From Mycobacterium simiae (GTDB taxonomy: Bacteria > Actinomycetota > Actinomycetes > Mycobacteriales > Mycobacteriaceae), in contig NZ_AP022568.1 of NCBI RefSeq assembly GCF_010727605.1, forward strand, positions 1,426,001 through 1,490,000: DNA of 64,000 bases, read 5' to 3'. The stretch's first letter is position 1; every line of letters starts with the position of its first letter. This document shows positions 20,501 through 26,674 of this stretch, piece by piece. Below the pieces are notes generated by a model. It was not told where the DNA came from. It saw only the letters and a program-made list of their open reading frames with translations, and did not search any database. Both the position numbers and the translations under genes were made by a program.

Positions 20501-23500
20501 CGCCGGAAGCTGGCTATGCCCGACAATTGGTCATGCACCACAATTGTCGCGGGAGCACAGTTCGCTAGTCGTGGCCCGGCGGGCGCAACCGTGGCATCGC
20601 CATCGTTGTTGACGTCGCCGATCCATTCCCGGATATCGTCAATTGACCTGTGCGAGTGGGGGAAAGAGGATGATCGTCCAGCACCCCGAGGCTCGGGCAA
20701 CGGCCCGGACTGGTCCGCCCGCTCCTCCCGTGGCGCGGACGGTCGGTCGGAATCGCTTGGCTGGTCCAGCGCGACCAAATCATTGTCGGCCAGACCGTGT
20801 AACACCTCATCGCTATCGGTATCGTGGTCCCGCAATCCTGCGAGGGAGATCGACCGGGTATCCCCGGACAGCGATCGGGTATTCCCAGATAACGTTGCTC
20901 TGGCGGCTGTGCCCCATTCCCCGGATTCGACGGCAGCGGAAAAGGCCGCCCGCCGCCAGGTTCCTTTCAGGTCGGTGATGCGCCCGTCCTCGGGCAACCC
21001 GAATGTACTCAGAACCGACCCCGGCAGATCCAGCCGACGGACTCGAAGGCGATCACCAATGATCGGCACGCTCGACTTCGGCTGCAGATAGGCATATGTC
21101 ACCGTGCGCACCTGCTGACGTAACTCGGGCACGCTGTGCATGAAGCTGACGACGGCTTGCCACCCAGCGGCCGGATCGGGCAGTCCCTCGATGAGTGGCG
21201 CGACCGCCGCGAGATTCAGGTCGCCTCGTCGATTACGCAGATCCCAAATCAGGCCGCTAACGGCATGTTCGAGCACTTTAGGGGCCTGCTCGGGAGTAAA
21301 TCGGCGCGGCTTGGTGCTGAGCCAGGTGTGCGCGGATCCCACGGAGAGCTGATCACTACGGATGCGTGGCACGTCCACGTCGTGCAGGTTGAATGAACCA
21401 GCAACCTCGCTGAAGTTGAGGGGGCCGGTTCGCTCGATGACTGAGCGCCGCCGAATGGCCAGTGCAGGGTTGCGGACATACGTTTCGTGGTGTGCCTGAG
21501 GCGTGTTCGCGACGAAGTCGTGCACATTCGGATGTAGTTGATCCTGAAACCTTTGGTAATTGGTCTTGATTCTCTCCAGATACCGTTTTACGAATGGGTG
21601 CCCCCGCGCTGCGAGCAGAGCGGAGTTGTTCGGTATCGAGCCGCCACCAGAATGCAGGGCAAAACCCGGTGCCCCCAGCAGATTTCGTAGGCCGTCCAGG
21701 CGCCGCACCTGATTGTCGTGGTCAGTGTAGATACCACCGAACCGGTGCAAGATTTCCAAGCGGAGAATGTCGCTGGCCGCCGTATACCCGGCCGCCGTCC
21801 CCTTGGAGTTTTCCAAACGGTATTCCCCGGCTAGGGTCATCGGCTCGTCGCGGTGGAAGACTTCATTCGGGCTCAGCAGGATGACATTGTGACGCCGGGC
21901 CCAGGACAGCATCCGCGCGGCGTCGCTGCCGGGACGCTCGAATTCGGCGCGGGTAACGTCTGTCCACAAGACCACCCGCAATCCCTCACGTTGGCCTACC
22001 TTGCTGAGCCTTTCGAGGTTGCGGCGAACCAGGTCAGTTGTTTTGCGGCCGTCGGTCACCGAACCGCCCAACCAGATCGAGTGGAAAACCTTCGGCATCT
22101 CGAGCGGATCGGGCAACCGGTCGCGTGGCCAATGGCCACGGCTACCCTGGAACCAGTTGCCGTCGGAGGGTGCCCGCTCCGACCATATTCCCAACTCATG
22201 CGGGGGCGGATCGTCCGCGCGTCTGGCCATATCCAGCGCGTGGATATGGCCGCCGAGCTCAGCGGTGGGAACCTCGGCCAACTTCACGCCCTGCAAGTGC
22301 GGTGGCGTGGGGCTGGGTTCGCGCAGGCCGAACAGATCTAAGCCGAACCCGTCGTGCGGGTGCGGCCGCGCCCGGCCGTCCCGATCCGCCTGCACCTGTC
22401 GAGCCTTGTCCTTCAGACCATCGACCAGCTCGTTGCTGTCCACGTGCTGGTGGTCAGAACCGAAGACACGTCGGGCATGTTTGTTGAGTAGCTGTCTGAA
22501 GCGGTTGCCTTCGCCCGCACCACCTCGCAACCGCAGCGCGAGTGGCTGTTCTGGTTGATCGTGCGCAAGCGAAGTACCCTTCGACTCGTGCGGTGCGGAA
22601 TGTTCGCCGCCTTCGCTGCCCGCGCGCGAGCGAGTAGGCGACGCGCCATCTCTGGGTGGCAGGCCGTGTAAAAGTTCCCGTGGTTTAACTGAGCGTGTGG
22701 CGACGTCGTCGGCCCGCCGGGCGACTGCATCACCATTCGAGCGCGATTCGGTGGAACCAGCGGAACTGCTCGCGGAGGCCTGACTGGGATGTTCCGCTGG
22801 CACCGGATGCGCCGCGTCTTTGGCGGCGTCGGTGGCTTCTGGGTTGCCGACGGCGGATAGCGTTGACCGCGTAGGCGATTCGGCCGCGGCTCCGGTGTCC
22901 CCGATAGCCGCAGGGTCGGCAGTAGCGGACCCGGTCCTGTCGGCGACGGACATCTCCGACGGTTGGTGCAGCGCCGCCGGCGGATCACCAATCGACCCCG
23001 TGACGTCCGGCTGCATGTCCGGTTGTTGAATGCCGCCCTCGTGGTCGGACCCGGCCGGTGGCGCGTCGTCCACCCGGAGCGCGTTGTCCGCCGGTCTGTT
23101 CTCGTGCGTGATACCTGGATCTGACTGTGCCGGAGCGGGTTCCGGAGTTAGATCGTTGTCATGAGGCGTGTCGAATGCGGGGTGCGACGTTGGGGACTCG
23201 CCGGGTTCGCCGGATCTGGTCGACGCCGTGGCTTGCCCGGTGCCGCCGGCGGTGCTCACCGACTCGTCGTCGGCGCCGCTACGGCCTTCCCGGGTCCCCG
23301 CGTTGTCGACCGCAGAACTGTCCGTGGTCCGGGCAATCACCGGCGGGCCCGACACCGGGCCGCGGGCGACGCTCGCACCACCCCCGGAATGGTCCTTCGC
23401 CGCCCCAGCCAGGCTCGGGCGAGATGCGCCAGTGTTACTGCCCGAACGGGGCGACCGGGCGCCGCCCGCGCCTTCAGTCGTGCCTACCGCCGACGACGCC

Positions 23501-25008
23501 ACCGCCGTCCGAGGCGCGCTCGCGGAGGCGGATCCCGAGCCGCGGTTGGCTGGATTGTGCTGACTCGTTGCGTCTCCTGCACCGGTTAGTGTCGACGACG
23601 ATTTCGTCGCGTTGCCGGAATTCGGCTGAACGGCATCAATCGAGCTGGAACCGCGCCCCTGCCCCTGGGGGGCGTTGCCGCTACCAGACACCGATTCGGC
23701 GTGGGACTGCCGCGCACCGCTCTGGGTGCCGGATCCGTTGCCCGACAACCCATTTTGGCCCTGCGCGGTCGACGACCCGTTGGCGGCGGACGGCACCGCA
23801 TCCGTCGGGCCGGGGTCGGTCGACGCGCTGCCGTTCGATGGCGCTGCCGATCGCGTGGGGCTGTCGTCAATAGCCGGTGGACGCCCGTTGGTTCCGTTCT
23901 CGGATAAACCTGCGGGGACATCTGAATCGCCTTCCGGCCCAAAGTTTTTCGTCTCGAGTTCGTGGTCGGTGTCGGTGGGCGGTGCAGCGAAATTCGGCCC
24001 GCTCAGAGTTTTGATGCTGGCATCGTCCTCGTCATCGCCCACCAATGTGTCGGTGTCGGAACCAGTGTCGGAATCACTGTCACTTCCGCCGTGCTCATCC
24101 GGATGCTCCTTTGCACCGTGGATCCCGCCCGAGATTCCCCCGGCACCGGCCCCGCCAAAGATGTCGTCGGCGTCGAGGCCACCGCCGGTGGCGACGGCGC
24201 CCGCGACATTGCTGATCGCACCGACCCCGAAGTGAGTGACACCGCCCTTGACGACCTTCCCGACGATGGTCGATGAATCGCCAATGGCGTGCGACAACAG
24301 ACCATGTGCAACGGCACCCGCCGCCCCACCCACCACGGCACCAATGGCGATTTCGCCCACTTGTCCCCAGTCGATACCGCTGCGCACGCCCTCCTTGATC
24401 TGGTAAACCTCGATGGCCAGATCCTGAACGAATCCGATGGCCGTCCCCACCGCCGCGCCGACCGCGGCGTCCTTGAGCAATTGACGCAGACCAGTCATGG
24501 TCAGCGTCTCTGCTAGAGCAGCGATCAATCGCCTCACCAGTTGCGCCGCCAGCTCTTCCACCACCGCGATGGTGATCGCCTCTATCGGCGGGATCCACGC
24601 CAGCGAGGCAAAGAAAGTCCAATCGACTGCGGATAGAGCGTAGGCGATCTCGGCGGCCGCGATAGCCAGCGTGCTCAGAATCTGCAGTTTGGTGTATTGG
24701 ATCTGCGCGCCGGTTTCTTTTGCCAAACTGCCCAGGGCAGCCATGGAATTCGCGAGGTTCTGGATCGAGGTATCGCCGGATAGCAGCGACTGAAACTGCG
24801 CCGCGACGCCGTCGGCGGTCTGCCCGGTCACTGCAGACGCGGCTTGGGATTGAGCCTGTTGCAGTTTCGGGACCACGTCCAGCATCTGTTGTGACGCCGC
24901 AGTCCAATCGTCGCTGATTTGGAACATGGCCGTTTCGTCGCCCTTCGGCCATTTCTCACCCGCTAGGTACGCGACCCACTGCAGGCCGGGAGGAATCTCA
25001 ATTCCCAT
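8512..25008 (-). CDS. Giant multi-domain T7SS effector: WXG-like head, two TcdB-like glycosyltransferases, papain-fold domain, HTH repeats, C-terminal deaminase
   Basis: One uninterrupted 5,498-residue frame. Residues 1-100 are a WXG100-like secretion domain with a PPGLQWV...W.KGDE start seen in actinobacterial T7SS toxins. Residues 105-310 are hydrophobic and glycine-rich (possible membrane insertion). A Ser/Gly/Pro linker follows. Residues 830-1345 are glycosyltransferase 1 (MPKVFHSIWLGG at 971; DHD at 1096-1098). Residues 1475-1600 are a papain-fold Tox-PL domain (Cys1484, His1565, Asp1580). Residues 1677-2225 are glycosyltransferase 2 (MPK at 1834; DGD at 1959-1961). About 2,596-4,290 are roughly six beta-rich modules. 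Basic clusters lie at 4798-4807 and 4815-4820; HTH-like repeats begin at 4839, 4930, 5024 and perhaps 5108. The deaminase core has His5392-Ala-Glu5394 and Cys5420-x2-Cys5423, and the tail ends PKKHRKRK. It is last in the minus-strand ESX array. No clear ribosome-binding site precedes the ATG. Enzymatic roles are inferred from motifs. Confidence 0.9.
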   Translation of the reverse strand: MGIEIPPGLQWVAYLAGEKWPKGDETAMFQISDDWTAASQQMLDVVPKLQQAQSQAASAVTGQTADGVAAQFQSLLSGDTSIQNLANSMAALGSLAKETGAQIQYTKLQILSTLAIAAAEIAYALSAVDWTFFASLAWIPPIEAITIAVVEELAAQLVRRLIAALAETLTMTGLRQLLKDAAVGAAVGTAIGFVQDLAIEVYQIKEGVRSGIDWGQVGEIAIGAVVGGAAGAVAHGLLSHAIGDSSTIVGKVVKGGVTHFGVGAISNVAGAVATGGGLDADDIFGGAGAGGISGGIHGAKEHPDEHGGSDSDSDTGSDTDTLVGDDEDDASIKTLSGPNFAAPPTDTDHELETKNFGPEGDSDVPAGLSENGTNGRPPAIDDSPTRSAAPSNGSASTDPGPTDAVPSAANGSSTAQGQNGLSGNGSGTQSGARQSHAESVSGSGNAPQGQGRGSSSIDAVQPNSGNATKSSSTLTGAGDATSQHNPANRGSGSASASAPRTAVASSAVGTTEGAGGARSPRSGSNTGASRPSLAGAAKDHSGGGASVARGPVSGPPVIARTTDSSAVDNAGTREGRSGADDESVSTAGGTGQATASTRSGEPGESPTSHPAFDTPHDNDLTPEPAPAQSDPGITHENRPADNALRVDDAPPAGSDHEGGIQQPDMQPDVTGSIGDPPAALHQPSEMSVADRTGSATADPAAIGDTGAAAESPTRSTLSAVGNPEATDAAKDAAHPVPAEHPSQASASSSAGSTESRSNGDAVARRADDVATRSVKPRELLHGLPPRDGASPTRSRAGSEGGEHSAPHESKGTSLAHDQPEQPLALRLRGGAGEGNRFRQLLNKHARRVFGSDHQHVDSNELVDGLKDKARQVQADRDGRARPHPHDGFGLDLFGLREPSPTPPHLQGVKLAEVPTAELGGHIHALDMARRADDPPPHELGIWSERAPSDGNWFQGSRGHWPRDRLPDPLEMPKVFHSIWLGGSVTDGRKTTDLVRRNLERLSKVGQREGLRVVLWTDVTRAEFERPGSDAARMLSWARRHNVILLSPNEVFHRDEPMTLAGEYRLENSKGTAAGYTAASDILRLEILHRFGGIYTDHDNQVRRLDGLRNLLGAPGFALHSGGGSIPNNSALLAARGHPFVKRYLERIKTNYQRFQDQLHPNVHDFVANTPQAHHETYVRNPALAIRRRSVIERTGPLNFSEVAGSFNLHDVDVPRIRSDQLSVGSAHTWLSTKPRRFTPEQAPKVLEHAVSGLIWDLRNRRGDLNLAAVAPLIEGLPDPAAGWQAVVSFMHSVPELRQQVRTVTYAYLQPKSSVPIIGDRLRVRRLDLPGSVLSTFGLPEDGRITDLKGTWRRAAFSAAVESGEWGTAARATLSGNTRSLSGDTRSISLAGLRDHDTDSDEVLHGLADNDLVALDQPSDSDRPSAPREERADQSGPLPEPRGAGRSSSFPHSHRSIDDIREWIGDVNNDGDATVAPAGPRLANCAPATIVVHDQLSGIASFRRAYVGGLLGDRRQTHELTRDELAAATGLPFTESNPDEIADRLVGDGPGAHTVVAVKYRNGQQHSFNAFFDGTQVHALDGQHGTITHWPPHLDRVDNPVDQWFMGTRSDAASGTGAIQHDAAETPASPAPLQGLHPAAAAKSGAAPERTGSAHAQHAGPNPPQHNDTDAAGETTHGPASRLRGGSTGAADLFGSLRYHADRVLRPRVDSEESSELITDLDAQADRIQTERARGQRRPASAEDRFGPDPFGLRDPAPTPEVLRNVRLADVSTEELGSHLRSLDLAGTGEDKEPSHDQIWSEQAPPDGKWWWPEDLPEGSDPLPDLPPLPERLEMPKLVHSIWLGGPLTDGRGATEEIRRNLEELSSKAQTQGMQVALWTDVTRAEFEKNTGDVAAMRDWARSHNIFLLNTDEVFHGGEPMRLDTEYRLETGKGTPAGFTAASDILRLEILYRFGGIYTDGDNRVYDLAGLRGHLRAPGFAAHGTPPNLNNSALLAARKHPFVASLLDTIADNYRLRQDELQAHNHVTINSRRQHADHYVGRMALRRRSVTERTGPTNLEPARERLGLTEVVPRIREDKIQMASAKTWLRDSVRRYPPEKTSWVLQHAISGLIWDLRNRRGDLNLVAVAPLIEGLSNPAAGWEAVVGYIHRIPQLRLQVQSVTYSHIEYDDSAVEHLGRDRELELPQSVRDMLGLPPHGQASDVPGVWRRAAFGTQVGSPDWSYLTVDFPSGERQHFTPNLEVDALVAHLRNLGDQWDVEVSVEGGGAAVFNNAGMDRATAVRQYLEPLIGNTGIKWNDPTSRGPGPTKSPVPPEVLENRRQVVVSWKAKPTGPAGEIFSEDELDEGHRTRGSRGLFADTLRRLRRGWSGGPSDSSRPAVFAPSAGPGTGYVAEQFDATDLDDVFNWRTGPADDSRDDLLRGLPGDDQDTPKAEPGPKETPAVALQPSPPADHVPAGALPAPEGQNEIADVDRSLTLDRNPDQLPTDRAATTAEARAVETAPKASGAGVMGDLAAQKPAREDLVAAPGVSVSEDRPRELPDVATSVDARAPKVDEADAIPPKAEESKPLPPKAEEPAPVPPKAEEPKPDPQLPARIGNNLVLGGIDVVEQFHSADEGLRHIEQLVRRFGGAEAWEANREQITAIFSDDSLRSKVPGMLRGGQTPSYTVRLAFGRTLTIGFRVDGASEESELHFKESIDKYEFEHTSDPTNIVGSFDERRGVLYAGVQGSLSHPAASDSAAIIGSRTHDSSLRSQRADRQISGGQTAEPGTRFHGTIKAAIDYRLSSDPGTVHTHELSYHTQVVVPTRDVTDRRVTVEPAPGEATTTPASEPGGPPKVLATHALTGSDIVTNFRLLPDDPPPHAPRPETPARGPSPEAIADFVNGASMRRAFEKAYGKLAQQAIDETIGWLTIEQLQANLHGMSNKQPLVLEFEGLPGARLEVHAFVEPLGTPSSSRAAAEGSGGNKTPMMRATGKTKETEFHYGTETDTSAVHQDAVTWSAQVPTPGRFRGQGGSDAGQVEGGLDGAFTRSRAHNETDSHQFRVRNTLKNPAPGQAWEGQVRLRFEMHSRDAVSPSGLDAPFKGAVHETRGRFDVIMEQFESSPTQDYIGTTVWAPPSRIWGEGPSTERNSVAKSPWWRLGTGGRHSVTDAAGTAKPAYQPAPPVIHRGAGKGDTVPLRGLGSMDRVTNLDLSGFHGMLDTMGRRAFGNDWKNVRSDVSAWYHLNRVRSSLPGMTQHSPLTRTQLSGRGSKAKAALTADFERLTFRRVINTLSSPSTEITQGKASTTDRGRQTSVQGALGGRGGEVEGSKVLGEVIAGVNRTVRDGERVRDQERVAVATKFDQPMAIFEGWVRIDGTMTGSKATVHESGLFPVEIAIPLTELQGSRQHDSVLPPTFTRDAPTGFIDHPRNKPAAESAQPAAEPVRQVPEPVQPAAEPVRQDTEASVARAKSDRRREISYVVDRDARDNLDAFPMMESPADEAAPTLPVTGGSAPARRDTFDSTLSDQSRFEGGINRAETFDSTTPLLPKQQGTVDNTASTRTLLTDVADGAVPTSPPRIERQPLDWTAPPKVTGPRPPDHAFQEGWHPSDMLVGVDPASGLVEAIRQDLTPALGDSLDHAMTGLSDQFGPSVLLARLTHESGREWLHDVPVPGGKIRVKVRPVRAGDRDDFEFIGTARKFETDLSIESQSSTARIHGDILRAVKGGRIQIPIPHGSVSVQVTHTTSVRPKGGAVERSEHGSGQPRAVDFPSSTGESENRIPQRVRTTEEHQLFRQPIHFEITYEHHGVSGTRLKGLPEAPQPVRLGGVFSYPKSAPTATKTESTGREPGGAGPSERQPPRLKAEQTVVKIRPHAGPGPRIASERSAGEDHVATHILDSLMAQGKSVFGANWPKVRAELAEHVRTMAVQRDLGHYSRGGTQEIRLKSVPGTVVLSGHLDTFDIADSKATTEFYSGGQQSHTAGVSDSKVSNWQGYVQAQGDILPTGDTVNLSALGRLSGGIGTETTNTHTESSATGTVFRQKVPTRTHVGTATIAATMTYTPSWHQFGDQPAQGVAAAHVEFTTREGAGDDPPPATLAPRDRIVTNGTGGPSPGLSRDSIVRAITDGENFRARTLENLKRVPVPKVSEHVKHLTDSRVVGKLAAMTRITGGEEVELFRQGTVRITGRAEVHGLEFDKLERTGGNAYVLNDVNRGRQNQPADTRERGARLLFGPHVRFPGFQATLLGGGGATGRERHAPIFGQNARVAANAKFPRSHAVFNATTRITLTVHYDGAKHELPGIDVHGPILIPEAETRPVDAPSRREADQMPLESKPVSLPPKPPGPDSASDAKASSSARRGDEVEPGGGAVDLPTSDTMVTGESNRPTNTTTQRFEGEHLALSGDGPRREDASGEFVPAAAAPTEMESRNDHAAGGEDAPRRLGNPAVTEAAQRRPLTDDGGVRPHPVSGPHPDPTHDAPVDSSPVADENDDPPAPLDRFQAGVADDSPAVIDRGPGQHPGVVSHGGVTTPFDAWNGLVERDPGWANDLLTAARSKFVGYDLGGFDDAIRAAYGRLSDAERGRNLELVAEYLHTAVLDPDGGWGVSGGARGSGRGEQGNAEAGPSRPRVVQDRSQHVGVAGLDGGQFGELVGEVNRLRADEGLDDVHESAIERVVSSVEGVDFGRGPEELARAIVVGLDDAPPPVTGGEAGFVIGRVGELLQGRGRVPADAGLVENAHAALTNAQRWSSPAHRAELIAGILEPVQPVAAHSGGHSPSRSFANPTPATRHAPGLPVARTTEPPADTHHPTTTPHTQTPAPPTKSKRALGKQRADAIDPPPAKRPKSDHPAGDPPASSSSRQPDMTAETFLSMLKKRIAEPKLSAAAIAREFIPQQGANGAEWVRDKGWGRTRLNLPGRLAQAPDYPEHRQEIQRLLNESKIYSSELPEPKTQQKYTAEQLVKVLRAFVQLRAEGYSGQFNHALEARTGVPSRQILTWIRADGSPTGRTNYGSLPGYAEQRENLRSAFRELGHDATNNLPETAGPTRSPMTAEIVAFALERLARNPHTTLTDIAAEHGRVGPTALSQYVTAGSGELRNVSGLTAMPDYDEWRESIVASLRALDLDEQADNLPIMMRATDFLDAFSRSRSQVANAIGLMRNDHTLSARAAARQAGAPVVAFEVAVEASRNGPRVRNQDGVEARLHHLRPSQRAGLTAALDRLNSQVAGDDTRHGRLTAVSVGGSRWDPERVFLVENEAVSGATRSQLGDLYEDNRALVRGPRSYADDRGVQVLRWMSTALREHFAESGEVQAYFDREQQTIYVSSNTNAGNRQIRDALEQPDLSNLWNENAIEEDRRTTDEDAAARATRHQRKLRDALTSLNNHDDEVSREILQAIRERRFVVPTESYNEGHGRTLDLHAERRIYEMLRANNRTMDLTLLAGTMRACGDCADALGFDDARPRGPFWRSRAAGAFLNTEATIARNSRDGVPSHVTGTRRGRVTNKYNTESDSDHRDNAPKKHRKRK
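10830..11560 (-). other. Segment of deviant codon use inside the giant gene
   Basis: In gene sense, codons here end mostly in G or T (GGT, GGG, TTT, GAT, AGG), whereas the flanking parts of the same gene use mostly C or G. It encodes about residues 4485-4727, a helical stretch upstream of a Pro/Thr/His-rich linker. The bounds are by eye. The frame runs through without a break. Confidence 0.6.
18331..19980 (-). repeat. Glycosyltransferase module, copy 2 (residues about 1677-2225)
   Basis: Second copy of the block, with the same motif order as copy 1 and an intact DGD at residues 1959-1961. The two copies are clearly homologous but diverged along their whole length, so the duplication is old or was maintained under selection. 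The papain-fold domain lies between the copies. A stretch after this copy (about 2226-2300) has an OmpA-like look: a V.VEGGG segment followed by RATAVRQYL. Confidence 0.82.
20973..22521 (-). repeat. Glycosyltransferase module, copy 1 (residues about 830-1345 of the giant protein)
   Basis: This is one of two diverged copies of a roughly 500-residue block. Shared order: LRGG, FG.D.FGLR, a short helical lead, MPK..HSIWLGG, LWTDVTRAEFE, SDILRLEIL.RFGGIYTD.DN, RRRSV.ERTGP, AVAPLIEGL and WRRAAF. The SDILR...GGIYTDxD signature is that of the TcdA/TcdB-type sugar-transfer fold. The spacing from MPK to DxD is 125 residues in both copies. Confidence 0.85.
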
Positions 25009-25055
25009 GCGTAATGGTCCGGTGCGTCAGTTCCACGGCTCTCGATTGCTCGGGG

Positions 25056-26153
25056 TCAGGTCGCAGGGTCAGCGGGCGCTGTTCCCGGTCTCGGCGTGTC
25101 CAGGGGCGTAGCGGAATTCGTCGACCCTCCGCGTTGGGTCGCCTCCATCACCGCGCTGAGCCCTTCCCCGGCCGGTTCAGCCAACTGTTCCGCGAGCTCG
25201 ATCAGTGCACCGGAACCGGCTGCGGGCGTATACGTGTTGGCCCAGGGCACAGCACCCGCCGATACACTCCCTGCCGCGGCCGCGGGCTGAGCCGGGACAG
25301 CGGGCTGTGCCGGGACAGCGGGCTGTGCCGGCCAGGTCTGGCCCGCGACGGCCTGCGGCACTGGAACGGCGGGCTCAGCCGAGACGGCGGACAGGACTTG
25401 GCCCGGGCTGCCCCAATTCGACAGCGAAGTTGTGGCGACCGGCACGGCAGGCTGGGCCGGAACACTCGGCTGGGCCGGAATGACTGGCTGCGCGGGGAGA
25501 ACCGGCTGAGCCGGTACGACCTGCCCCGGGACGGCTCCCTCCGCCAGCACGGCAGGCTGGGCCGGAACACTCGGCTGGGCCGGAATGACTGGCTGCGCGG
25601 GGAGAACCGGCTGAGCCGGTACGACCTGCCCCGGGACGGCTCCCTCCGCCAGCACGGCAGGCTGGGCCGGAATACTCGGCTGGGCCGCAATAGCCGCCGC
25701 GGCAGGAATTTCAGCCGAGATTGACCGTTCCAGGGCAGCCGACTCAAGCTGAACCGAACCCGTACTCAGAAGTACGTTTCCGCCACCCGAACCTCCCGAG
25801 CCACCCGAACCTCCCGAGCCGGAGCCGATGCTCGCCAACATATTTCCCGTCCCGGCCGGCTGCTGGTCCTGATGCTCGAAGTTGCTGGCCGCCGAGTTCA
25901 GCGACTGTGAAAGGCTGTCGAGCTGTTGGATCGTGGCGTCGATGGACTCGTCGACCTGGTCGACTTGCGCGACGTAACCGGTGGGACCGTTGGCGAACTG
26001 ATTACCGGCCGAGTCGTTGCCCCATGGTGACCCGAGCGCCGCCAGCTGCCCCTGCAGCGTGGAAAGCACTTGACGCATCTCGGAGCTGACGTCGGCGACA
26101 TTCGCGGCTGCCGTCTGCAGCAAACCGATGTCGACATTAAGTGAGTCGCCCAT
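25056..26153 (-). CDS. WXG100-like protein with a Pro-Ala-Gln repeat tail
   Basis: This 365-residue protein starts with a helical hairpin of WXG100 type (residues 1-95), with SPWGNDSAG as the turn. A Gly-Ser-rich spell (about 118-131) and a long Pro/Ala/Gln/Val tail of PAQP repeats follow, including two identical 35-residue units. The ATG at 26153 has AGGAG eight bases upstream. It lies 47 bp upstream of the giant effector gene and 3 bp after the YbaB-like gene. Small WXG/LXG-type partners encoded next to T7SS toxins commonly pair with the toxin head for export, so a partner or targeting role is a reasonable inference. No enzymatic domain is visible. Confidence 0.75.
   Translation of the reverse strand: MGDSLNVDIGLLQTAAANVADVSSEMRQVLSTLQGQLAALGSPWGNDSAGNQFANGPTGYVAQVDQVDESIDATIQQLDSLSQSLNSAASNFEHQDQQPAGTGNMLASIGSGSGGSGGSGGSGGGNVLLSTGSVQLESAALERSISAEIPAAAAIAAQPSIPAQPAVLAEGAVPGQVVPAQPVLPAQPVIPAQPSVPAQPAVLAEGAVPGQVVPAQPVLPAQPVIPAQPSVPAQPAVPVATTSLSNWGSPGQVLSAVSAEPAVPVPQAVAGQTWPAQPAVPAQPAVPAQPAAAAGSVSAGAVPWANTYTPAAGSGALIELAEQLAEPAGEGLSAVMEATQRGGSTNSATPLDTPRPGTAPADPAT
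25446..25690 (-). repeat. 105-bp direct tandem repeat, two identical copies and a partial third
   Basis: Copies at 25446-25550 and 25551-25655 are identical base for base. A partial third copy starts at 25656 and diverges after about 30 bases. The period is 35 codons and keeps the frame. Perfect identity implies a recent duplication or active homogenisation, so copy number probably varies between strains. Confidence 0.92.
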
Positions 26154-26156
26154 CGG

Positions 26157-26624
26157 TTATCTCCTCACGGTCGGGTAAGACGATTGGTCGTCCAGCCCTT
26201 CGTCGCCGCCGTCGTCGGAACGGATGGGCGGCGGCGCCATTTCGGTCAGGCTGGATAGCAACTCGGCGAAGTCGGGTGAGTCCGGGACAAGGCCTGAAAA
26301 GGACGAAATTTCTTGGCGCCGTTGGGTTAATGGTGTAAGGAGGCCGGCTGACTTTCGTTCGATCTCACGTGCAGCATCTTGCGCCGCAGTCGTGATGTAG
26401 CCGCCCAGATCGGCGAGTTCGAACTCGTCCAGATACGACTCGTCTATGACCGTCTTTGTCACCATCCGTTGCGCATCGACGGTTATCTCGACAGTTCCAT
26501 CGGCCGCGGTGGCTGTGGCGGTGAGGGCCGCCCGTCGTTGCTGCATGACGGACAGATCTCGCATCTGCTCCTGCACCAACGACAGAACGTGGCTGAAATC
26601 CTGACTCGCGGCATCGTTACTCAC
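26157..26624 (-). CDS. YbaB/EbfC-like ESX accessory protein (EspL type)
   Basis: This 155-residue protein looks like the YbaB/EbfC family that includes EspL of ESX-1. A coiled-coil-like helix (residues about 10-35) precedes the short strand pattern GTVEITVDAQRMV and a C-terminal helix rich in Ala and Arg. EspL is known to support stability of ESX-1 substrates; a similar cytosolic helper role is inferred. The GTG at 26624 has AGGAG at good spacing. It is directly upstream of the WXG-repeat gene, and its position in the toxin-proximal end of the array suggests it serves the giant effector. Confidence 0.7.
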   Translation of the reverse strand: MSNDAASQDFSHVLSLVQEQMRDLSVMQQRRAALTATATAADGTVEITVDAQRMVTKTVIDESYLDEFELADLGGYITTAAQDAAREIERKSAGLLTPLTQRRQEISSFSGLVPDSPDFAELLSSLTEMAPPPIRSDDGGDEGLDDQSSYPTVRR

Positions 26625-26674
26625 GTGAATTGCTCCTTCGCACAGTGGGTTCCAAATCGCAGGTCGACCTCCAG

